Shown here: piece after piece, positions 1 to 7,821 of the stretch
Position numbering within the stretch: position 1 is the stretch's first letter
Layout of the letters: each line of letters starts with the position of its first letter
DNA from: Rhodotorula mucilaginosa
Lineage: Eukaryota > Basidiomycota > Microbotryomycetes > Sporidiobolales > Sporidiobolaceae
DNA length: 64,000 bases
Assembly (NCBI GenBank): GCA_034406715.1
Contig: CP137872.1
Coordinates: forward strand, 992,001 to 1,056,000
Reading direction: 5' to 3'
The notes under the pieces: model-generated
The model's input: the letters and a program-made list of their open reading frames with translations, nothing else
Told to the model about the DNA's origin: nothing
Databases searched by the model: none
Position numbers and translations under genes: made by a program

Positions 1-437
1 AACGGCTTGACGACCTCGGCGGCCTGACCCCCCTCGACTTGTTCAGCCGTCTTTCTCGTGTCCATACTGCCAGCCTCGACCGGTCCCCCCGCCGCTGCCG
101 CCTCTCGTTGCCCGCCTCCCATGACGTCGCCAGTCGCCGTCCGAGTCGCCTGTTGCTGCTGCTTCTTCTTGGCCTCCTCATCCAACGCACGCTGCTTCAA
201 CTCCTCGACGGTGATCCCTTCCGCGCGCGCTTTCGCCTCGAGCGCGTCGCGGTAGCGGTCCTGGAACTCGGCGCGGCGGCGTTCGACGCCTGCACGGCCG
301 CCGATGAGTTGCTCCCAATCGGGGGTTGCGTTCGCTCGCGGGGCGGTCGTAGAGAGGAAGGCGGCCCGAGTGCGGGCGACGAGAGTGGGTGGTTGGAGGC
401 GCAGGATGCGCGCGGCGGGGCGAGCGAGCAACGCCAT
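1..437 (-). CDS. ATP11: ATP11-like mitochondrial F1-ATPase assembly factor, N-terminal part (runs off left edge)
   Basis: The frame is open from an ATG at 437 to the window edge, about 145 codons. The N terminus is basic and hydrophobic with no acidic residues in its first 35 positions, as in a mitochondrial presequence (MALLARPAARILRLQ...). It is followed by a charged helix with the pattern RYRDALEAKARAEGITVEELK (about residues 60-80), which resembles the start of the ATP11 domain, then a Gln/Ala-rich linker and VVKP at the edge, where the family usually continues into its conserved core. Known role of the family: a matrix chaperone that binds free F1 beta subunit during ATP synthase assembly. 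The diagnostic core lies outside the window, so the name rests on the presequence, the helix and the VKP junction. The start is the first in-frame ATG; a GA-dinucleotide tract lies just upstream. Confidence 0.6.
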   Translation of the reverse strand, partial: MALLARPAARILRLQPPTLVARTRAAFLSTTAPRANATPDWEQLIGGRAGVERRRAEFQDRYRDALEAKARAEGITVEELKQRALDEEAKKKQQQQATRTATGDVMGGGQREAAAAGGPVEAGSMDTRKTAEQVEGGQAAEVVKP

Positions 438-456
438 TTCGGGTTTCGCAAAAGTG

Positions 457-477
457 GAGGAGAGAGAGAGAGAGAGG
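457..477. repeat. GA dinucleotide tract
   Basis: A run of about ten GA repeats directly upstream of the ATP11-like start codon. It may act as a GAGA-type promoter element or be a simple microsatellite; the sequence alone cannot decide. Confidence 0.7.
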
Positions 478-863
478 CACAGGAGAGAACGTTCGCTTCC
501 AAGTCACTCTGTCACTGGGGTTCAGAGCACACAATCTGCTTCCACTCGCGTAGAGATCTAGTAATCCCTGAGATACCGTGTTTTACGCCCGTCCCGTTGG
601 CAAGCAACGAGGATCTCGCCTCCGAGGAAAAAGCAAAAAGGCGTTCCGAACGAACCGGGCGCGGCCGCCAGTCAGGCGGAGAGGGATAGCGAGGCCGCGA
701 GCATGAGCATTGAATGTACTGTTACAACATGGTGGTCCCCGGATCTGCTCCTCCTAGATTTGACCTCTTCTTCGAACGACGAAACAGCTCCCGCGCCCGA
801 GAAACCGTGTCTTGCTCGCCCCATCGCGACCGTCGAGAGGGTCCGGTCCGGATCGGATCGGCA

Positions 864-1283
864 TCACTTGATGTCGGCTTCGGAAGCGACCTTGATTCCG
901 CCCCAGCCTTCGAGCGGTTCTTCTCTCCGAGCGTTGGCGAGCAGTTCCGGCAGGTCTTCGATTTTCTGAATCTCGCCCTGCAAGCAGCAGCCATCGCGCA
1001 ACGTGGGATATGAGCGCTTCTGTTCGGATCGAGCAAGAGGTAGAAGACTGACCTTGAGGCAGGCCTGGTACTCTTTGTACGAGGCTCCGCAGCGGTCCTC
1101 GAGGAGTCGCTTGTGCTCTTGGATGGCCTTGTTGCGCCTGTCTCGCTCCTTGACCCCGGCGGGGGTGTCTGAAGGGTTCGAGAGCGGCGGTGCGATGAGG
1201 AGCAGGTACGACTTGAGCCAGTGGTTGAAGCACGTGTCGTAGTGGTGCTTCGGAGCGTTGCACGACGACGCCAGAGACGAAGA
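864..1283 (-). CDS. MDM35: MDM35/TRIAP1-like twin CX9C intermembrane-space protein (5' exon unresolved)
   Basis: Exons 1283-1053 and 977-864 join in phase 0 across an intron with donor GTCAGT and acceptor TTGCAG. The product carries the two CX9C motifs of the Mdm35/TRIAP1 family: CNAPKHHYDTC followed by FNHWLKSYL, then CGASYKEYQAC. It ends in the family tail with an EEPLEGWGG-type block. Known role: Mdm35 binds Ups1/Ups2 in the mitochondrial intermembrane space for phospholipid transfer and is imported by the Mia40 disulfide relay. The segment between the two CX9C motifs is longer than in yeast. An acceptor (CTGAC branch, CTTCCAG) sits at 1284 and an in-frame stop lies just beyond it, so at least one short 5' exon is missing from this entry. 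An ATG at 1350 followed by a 31-nt intron would be in frame but that intron is unusually short. Confidence 0.8.
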   Translation of the reverse strand, partial: SSSLASSCNAPKHHYDTCFNHWLKSYLLLIAPPLSNPSDTPAGVKERDRRNKAIQEHKRLLEDRCGASYKEYQACLKVSLLPLARSEQKRSYPTLRDGCCLQGEIQKIEDLPELLANARREEPLEGWGGIKVASEADIK

Positions 1284-1638
1284 CTGGAAGCGAGGAGGGG
1301 GTCAGCGGGATGACCGGGGGTGCGCGGGACTTGAACGAGAGACTCGCCATGGTCTCGCTCGTGGCTCTCTTTCGCTCTGTGCTTGCAGGGGTGCGGATCG
1401 ATCGAGTGCAAGAGCGCTGAGCGCTGAAGACGCCGAGCGGGGGTTGGACTTGCACACTTTGCACTGCTCTCGCCCTGCACGTGCAGTCGAGCCGTTCTCG
1501 GAGATAGAACACCGACACGAGCCAGTACATTCTGTCCAAGGACCCGCTCGAACCGAATCGGGGCGACAAACCCCGGAACCCTCTTCATCACCCCCTCAGT
1601 TTAACCCGCCGACTCTACACAGACGCTGAGCGAGAGGG
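1284..1638. promoter_or_regulatory. Divergent promoter region between the MDM35-like gene and the gene at 1639
   Basis: About 350 bp separate the last resolved MDM35 exon from the next ATG on the other strand. It must contain both promoters and the unresolved 5' exon of MDM35. No TATA box or named operator is evident. Confidence 0.4.
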
Positions 1639-3045
1639 ATGGCCACTGCTACTGCCTCGACGTCGACTACGCCTTATGCTTCGAGTACCACCACCAGCGG
1701 CGGCGGCGGCGGCGTCCCTCCGACCCAGCTGCCCGTCGACCCTCACACCCTGACGCGCTACCTCCGCTCTCGTCAACTCGCTGCCCTCCGCGGCCTCTAC
1801 GAATACAAGACCCTCGCCGTCGCGCAGCAGATCGAACAGCATGCCGCGAGCTTGAGGGGGCGGCATGGACGGGCGAGGAGGAGGAGGGGCAGCTCCCCGT
1901 TGGAGGAGAGGGACCTCGACGCTGAAGATGAGGAGGATGACCTCGAAGTGAGGAAGCGGATGAGGTACGACCCTGCGGCGGATGCGGACGACGGCGCAAG
2001 GACGGCAACGGCAACGGCGACGGGAGACGAGAGCGCACCGGCGAGTGGAGCCTCGACGCCCTTGCTCCCCGGAACGAGGTCGTCGTCTCAGCGCGCAGCG
2101 CTACCTACCGCCGCCGCTACATCAACACGAGGCGTGGTGGCAGCAGAAGCCGCCGAGGGTGCGGTCGATCCCGTCCACGTGTACGATTACGTGTTCGACC
2201 TCGCGCCCGACTCGTCCAGCGACGCGTACTACCACGGCGCGCACCCCGCCCCGCCGGCGCGCGTCGTCCGCACCGTCTTGCGAGCGACGCAGAGGAAACC
2301 GTTCGTCGACCCGGCGGGACTCTCGACCGCTCAACTCGAGGCGTTGACGACGAAACTGTGGGACGAGGAAGGGAAAGGGCTCTCGATCTTTTTCGGAGAG
2401 TCGTCCTCGTCCTCGTCGGAGGCGGCGGCGGCGGCGTCGGGGGGACAGAAACGGAAAGGAGGTGGTGGCGGTCAACCGCTCTCGCGCGATCAGGAGAGGT
2501 ACCAACGCGAAGTCAACGCCGAGGCGCAGGACGAGTGGGAGATGAGCGTCATTGCGGGCTTTTCGGCGCGGTGCGATCAACAGATTGAGCACAAGTTGAG
2601 GAGGAGACCGATCACGGCGAGGGAGATGCAGGCGCAGGTGCAGGCTCAACAGCAACAGCAGCAGCAGCAGCAGGGACCGCCCTCGGCTGGATCGATGATG
2701 CCTGCCGCACAACCAGCTTCGATGCAGCAGCAGCAGCCTCAGCCTGCGCCCGTCTCTTCCTCGTCGCCCTCGACGTCCGGCGCACCCGTCTCTGCCCCTA
2801 CGGGACCTACTACATCCGCACCGGTCTCAGCGCCGGCACCCGCACCCGCAGCCGCTTCGGTGCCCGCTCCTCCTCCTCCTCCTCCTCCTCCTCCTCCTTC
2901 TGCGTACGCCGCGCTGCCGAGCAGTGTCGGCTACGGGATGACGGCAGCGGTGGACTATGCGACACAGCATCAGAGGGCGGCCGAGGCGAGGTATGGTACG
3001 CAGGGGGCGAGCGGAGCGGGAGGAGCAGCCGGGTGGAGGTGGTGA
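1639..3045 (+). CDS. Unrecognised low-complexity protein, 468 aa, single exon
   Basis: One uninterrupted frame with an ATG at 1639 after a long pyrimidine-containing leader. I do not recognise the family. Residues 30-75 hold a helical block (HTLTRYLRSRQLAALRGLYEY...), then a strongly acidic stretch (DLDAEDEEDDLEVRKR, about 92-107). Around 185-250 is a globular-looking block with VYDYVFDLAPD and RKPFVDPAGLSTAQLEALTTKLW. Residues 280-330 form a charged helix (RDQERYQREVNAEAQDEWEMS). The C-terminal third is Gln runs, Ser/Thr/Pro/Ala repeats and a poly-Pro stretch. The composition suggests a nuclear or cytoplasmic scaffold with two folded segments, but no function can be assigned. Codon use matches the neighbouring genes, so the reading frame is credible; homology is the missing evidence. 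Confidence 0.7.
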   Translation: MATATASTSTTPYASSTTTSGGGGGVPPTQLPVDPHTLTRYLRSRQLAALRGLYEYKTLAVAQQIEQHAASLRGRHGRARRRRGSSPLEERDLDAEDEEDDLEVRKRMRYDPAADADDGARTATATATGDESAPASGASTPLLPGTRSSSQRAALPTAAATSTRGVVAAEAAEGAVDPVHVYDYVFDLAPDSSSDAYYHGAHPAPPARVVRTVLRATQRKPFVDPAGLSTAQLEALTTKLWDEEGKGLSIFFGESSSSSSEAAAAASGGQKRKGGGGGQPLSRDQERYQREVNAEAQDEWEMSVIAGFSARCDQQIEHKLRRRPITAREMQAQVQAQQQQQQQQQGPPSAGSMMPAAQPASMQQQQPQPAPVSSSSPSTSGAPVSAPTGPTTSAPVSAPAPAPAAASVPAPPPPPPPPPPSAYAALPSSVGYGMTAAVDYATQHQRAAEARYGTQGASGAGGAAGWRW

Positions 3046-3240
3046 TCGCGACCGGAGTCTATTAGCTCGGAAACACCTTATGGGAACTGTTGCCCTTTGT
3101 TGTCGTTACAGTGTGTCTTTAGAGCTGTAAGGAGATTTCGAGTTGCCAACTTGATTTTTTCGAGTCGACGAGAGCCGAAGATCCGACAGCAGCGAGTGTT
3201 CGCTCTCTCTTGACACGGCCGCCCACCCGCTCTAGCCAGG

Positions 3241-6093
3241 ATGCCTACGATCGCAGTCGACCGTGCAGACTTTTTCCGTCGGCTCGGCCGCGAGTACTGT
3301 CAGTCGGGCGTGTCCCTCTCAGCCTGCGGCGAGACTCTCGACGGCGCAAAGGAAGACTGAACCTGACCACGATCCGGCTCTGCGTGACAGCGACCAAGGA
3401 CTTTGACGAGCTGTGCTTCCAGTATGGGCTCGAACTCGACGAGGACGTGCGTACCTAGCTTGTCCACCCTCGAGGAACCCTCGTCGTCGTCGTCGTCGCA
3501 CTGACTGATCTCTTTCTCCCGGTGTAGACGGTGACGGACCCGAACCACCCCAAGGATGAGCCGCACCAGCTCAAGATTGAAGTCCCCGCGAACCGCTACG
3601 ACTTGCTCTGCATCGAAGGGATCGCGCGCGCCCTCAAGCTCTACATCCAGCCAGAGCTGGGCGTCCCGACCTATGCCCTCAAACCCGCTCCCGCCGTGCG
3701 TGTCCCTCGAATCGGATGCTCTCTCCATACGGAAAGGTATACTGAGAGTTTTAGTGTGTCGACAGGGCGAGGAGCGAACGGTCCGCGTCAAGGCCGAGAC
3801 GGCCCAGATCCGCCCTTACTTTGCCTCGGCCATCCTCCGCAACGTCAAGTTTGACAAGCTCAGCTACGCGAGCTTTATCGACTTGCAGGACAAGCTCCAC
3901 TCCAACTTGGCCCGGAAGCGCACCCTCGTCGCGATCGGGACGCACGACCTCGACAAGATCGCTCCCGGCGACATCTCGTACGAGGTCCGTTTGCCCCCTT
4001 CGGCTTGGGAGTCGAGTCCTTGTGGGGAGAGACGTGATGTCTAATTCGGCGATTTGATCGCAGGCTTTGCCGCCCTCGGAGATCAAGTTTGCGCCGCTGA
4101 ACAAGACCCAGGAGTACACCGCGACCGAGATGATGCAGCTGTACAAGGTGCGCACACCCCCTTTCTTTCCATTGACGCTATCGCGAGAGAGGCAAAGCTG
4201 ATACTGTAACTTGGCCACGCGTGCAGGAGGACAAGCACCTGTCGCGATACTTGCACATCATCGAGGACTCGCCCGTCTACCCGATCATCTACGACTCGTC
4301 CCGTCAAGTCCTCAGTATGCCGCCCATCGTACGTCCAGGACTGACTACATAACCTCTCCCTGACCATGAAGCTCCCCGCATACTGACCTCGATCGTCTTC
4401 ACACTGGACAAACGCCTTGAACAGATCAACTCTGACCACACCAAGATCACGCTCGAGACGACCAACGTCTTTATCGATGTTACCGCTACCGACTTGACCA
4501 AGCTCGAGATTGTCGTCGACATGATCGTCACCATGTTCGCCGAGTACTGCGCTGAGCCTTTTATGTGAGTCTGGCCCGGGCAGTCTTGAGACCGCAGACA
4601 ATGTCGAATCTGACAAACGCCGCCATCTGCTTTGCTTTTGCTGGGTCCGACAGCGTCGAGCCGGTCAACGTCGTGTACGAGACTGGCTGCGTTGGCGGTG
4701 CCCGCACGGTCGTCTCGCCCCCTCTCACTTCTCGGCCGTTCGTCGCCCGCGCGTCTTACATCAACTCGTGCACGGGCCTGAACCTCTCGCGGGACGAGAT
4801 CCTGGTCCTCCTCCGCAAGATGGGTCACACCGCCAACGCCCCTTCGCACAACCCGAACTTTGCTCCTCTGAACGCCCAACCGCACCTCGTCATCGCGCCC
4901 GAAGACGAGATCCACGTGTACGTGCCGCCGACGCGGCCCGACATCCTGCACGAGTGCGACATTATGGAAGAAGTCGCGATCGCGTACGGGTTCGACAACT
5001 TGAAAAAGACGTTCCCGCAGACCAACACGGTTGCGAAGCCGTTCCCGCCCAACAAGCTCAGTGACACGCTGCGGAGGATCTGCTCCGAAGCGAGCTGGAC
5101 TGAGGTGCTCCCCCTGACTCTGGTGAGTCACCCTCTCTCTCTCTCTCGTTCTCGTATCTCGCATGGGTTGTCGAGGAGTCACTGACGAGAGACGACCCCC
5201 CCTCCCCGGGCAGTGCTCTCACGACGAAAACTTCAAGTTCCTGAACCGGACCGACCCGGGCGGCATCGCCGTCGTTCTCGCCAACCCGAAAACGATCGAG
5301 TACCAGATCGTGCGGACTTCGCTCCTCCCCGGGTTGCTCAAGTCGATCCGCGAGAACCGCAAGCACGCCCTCCCGCTTCGGATCTTTGAAGTGTACGACG
5401 TCGTCGTCCAAGACCCGTCGCTGCACCGTCAAGCGCGCAACATCAGGAGGCTGGGCGCCGTCTACTGTGGTCGCAAAGCCGGGTTCGAGATCGTGCATGG
5501 GTTGCTCGACCGGTTGATGCTTTCGCTTGGGATGAAGAACTTGGTATCGGCCAGCAGCAAGGAGGAGACGGGTTACTACATCAAGGCTTCGGATGGTAAG
5601 TTGTATGCCTGCGGGGGGCTTCGAGGAGGTATCCGCAAGAGCCACAGGCTGACAAGAGGTGCGCGCAGACGCCACCTACTTCCCGGGCCGATCTGCCGAC
5701 ATCTACTTCCGCCCGCCCCCGTCCGGATACGATGCGCACGCGACCCTCGCGCCGACCGCTTCGACCCACGAGGAGGACGCACAAACGCAGCCCGGGTCGA
5801 CGCCGGCGCTCGCACCGCAGTTGTCTGCGGTGCCGCGATCCGTCTTGGCGCCGGATGCTGCTGCCCCGGCGCGACCGGAGCAGCAGGAGAAGGGCGCGCT
5901 CGACACCATCAAGGACAAGTTGGCGGCTGCTCTGCCGTCGGTGGCCAAGCCGCTCGTTGCTGGCGCCGCCGCGGGCGCCGCCGCTGACATCAAGATTGGC
6001 AGTCTCGGGATCCTGCACCCTTCGGTCCTCAAGGCGTTCGAGCTCGACTACCCGTGCTCGAGCCTCGAGTTTGATGTCGAGCCGTTCCTTTAA
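3241..6093 (+). CDS. FRS1: Cytosolic phenylalanyl-tRNA synthetase, beta subunit
   Basis: Ten exons: 3241-3298, 3391-3446, 3528-3695, 3766-3984, 4064-4147, 4227-4328, 4425-4564, 4654-5122, 5214-5595, 5669-6093, all joining in phase to 700 aa. It aligns by eye with yeast FRS1 throughout: the start [16 protein letters not shown], the [16 protein letters not shown] block, [70 protein letters not shown], and the ending [14 protein letters not shown]. Known role: with FRS2 it forms the alpha2beta2 enzyme that charges tRNA-Phe; the beta subunit carries the B3/4 editing region and the tRNA-contacting domain. It is about 100 residues longer than the yeast protein, mostly because of an Ala/Pro/Gln-rich insertion of about 85 residues near position 580-667, just before the conserved C-terminal block. 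Introns are 69-93 nt, typical of this window. Confidence 0.97.
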
Positions 6094-6480
6094 AAGCGGC
6101 TGTGTCATCACGGGGGCGAGGTGGCGGGAAGACGTTTAGACGGAGGATCCCGTTGTTTGCAAGCAATATAAACACAACACACACGCTCTGACTCTCGTTC
6201 CGCTGTCTCGACCTGATTTGGAAGATTACAGGCAGTCTCAAGGAGTACTTTGGAAGCGCGTGTGTGAGGACTATGGTTGAAAACTTTTTTCTCTCCTTCC
6301 GAGGGTCGACCGCTCGGCTCATTTTTCACCGCCACTCTGTGTTGGCACTCTACAGCCAACGGCTCTCGCAGCGGCTCTACTTGCGGCAGTTGCTTCTTGA
6401 GCGCCCGAGACTCTCGCCTGTGTCACGGTTCCGCGCTTCCTTCGACTACTTGAGACCAGCTCGCGTGCCTCGAATTCACC
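6094..6480. other. Intergenic: FRS1 3' flank and TIM17 promoter
   Basis: 387 bp with no credible gene. It holds the FRS1 transcript end and the TIM17 promoter. A short CA-rich stretch (AACACAACACACACG) lies near 6171-6185. No RNA gene is recognised. Confidence 0.5.
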
Positions 6481-7509
6481 ATGTCCCGGCAGTGAGTTCA
6501 CACGCACACAGCAGGGGCGACAGCGGGAGATGTAGACTGACCGCGAACTGCCTCTACAGCGATCACACCCGCGACCCTTGGTACGCCGCGCACTGCCCTC
6601 GCTGTCTCTAGACGGCTGCACCTCGAGCTGATCATCTCGTATTTTTTCCAAACTCTTGCTATGCGTCCCTGCGACCTGCACGGCGTGCTCTCGACGACGT
6701 GGAAATTGCGTGCAACAGCCCTTGGGTCATCCTGAACGACTTTGGTGGCGCCTTGTGAGTGTGGCCCGCGGCCTCTTGCTCCCCCCTTTCTTCCATTCAA
6801 GATGAGCAGGTGCCTCCTTCTCTCTCGATGGTCCGAATGCGCTGACAATGCCCTACCCGTGAAAATCAAACAGCGCCATGGGAGCAGTGGGCGGCACAGT
6901 CTGGCACGGAATCAAGGGCGCCCGCAACTCGCCCCGCGGTGACCGTCTCCTCGGATCCATCTCGGCCATCAAGGCACGGGCACCCGTCGTCGGTGGAAAC
7001 TTTGGCGTCTGGGGTGGGCTCTTTTCGACGTTTGACTGCGCCGTCAAGGGCTACCGGCAGAAGGAGGACCCGTACAACGCCATCATTTCCGGGTTCTTGA
7101 CCGGCGGTACTCTTGCCGTCCGAAGTGCGTTCTCTCGCCTCTCTCTCTCCTCATGATCAGAATTGTTCACACTGTCTCGCTTCACAGGTGGACCAAAAGG
7201 TATGCTAGGATCCGCAATCGGTTGCGGAATCCTGCTTGGTGTCTTCGAGGGCGTCGGTGTGCTGGTCGGACGGTGCGTCGCCTTCGCTAGGAGGCTGCAA
7301 TTTTGCCTCGGTCAAACTGATAGAAGCTGTGTGCTCTTGCACAGGTTGTTCGCCGAGACCAATAAGCCCATTTCGCCTCTGGTGAGTTTGAAATGTCGTC
7401 GGTTCGACGTGCGTTTGTACACGATGGCTGATTCCCACCCTCTCGATAGCTGCCGGAACAATCGGCACCTCCTTCCGGTGCTCAGCAGCCGCAACTCGCA
7501 TCCGCCTAG
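6481..7509 (+). CDS. TIM17: Mitochondrial import inner membrane translocase subunit Tim17
   Basis: Seven exons: 6481-6491, 6560-6580, 6719-6754, 6874-7124, 7188-7272, 7345-7381, 7450-7509, giving 166 aa, close to the usual 150-165. The product begins MSRHDHTRDPCPWVILND, shows the family signature [37 protein letters not shown] and [20 protein letters not shown], and has the four hydrophobic segments of the Tim17/22/23 fold. The acidic/Pro-Cys start (DPCP) is the conserved N-terminal element. Known role: core of the presequence translocase TIM23, forming the lateral cavity used by matrix-bound precursors. The first two coding exons are only 11 and 21 nt, so the start depends on splicing being read correctly; the conserved N-terminal motif confirms it. 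It is convergent with the LRR gene to the right, 312 bp away. Confidence 0.96.
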
Positions 7510-7821
7510 AGCTATGTAGACCTCTTGCTCCTCCCACCTCTCACCACTCCTCCCTTGCCGCCTGTTCCTTCTTCCGTTCCTATCTCGCATCGCGTAGTCC
7601 CTCTCGTTGGTCCCCCTTTGCGTCATCGTCACCATCAACACGCAAAGGAACCGTGTACAACAGGCAGTCGATTCCTTCCATCGCGCCAAGATCCGGAAGC
7701 GAGAGAGGCAGAGAGAGAGCTTCTTCCTCTCGCAGTTCGAGAAGGTTCGCTTGCGAGAGGGTGCGCGTGTCATTCTGCTTGATGGCAGCGTCCTCTACAC
7801 GTGACACTGGCGGCGCTACGA
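7510..7821. other. Convergent intergenic region, TIM17 / LRR gene
   Basis: About 310 bp between two stop codons on opposite strands. It is pyrimidine-rich on the left and contains GAGAGA-type simple sequence near 7700-7720. Nothing else is seen; it should hold both polyadenylation sites. Confidence 0.5.

Noticed and set aside
722-1591. 289-codon minus-strand frame over the MDM35-like gene
   Set aside because: It runs out of frame with the two CX9C motifs, which are only obtained by the spliced reading.
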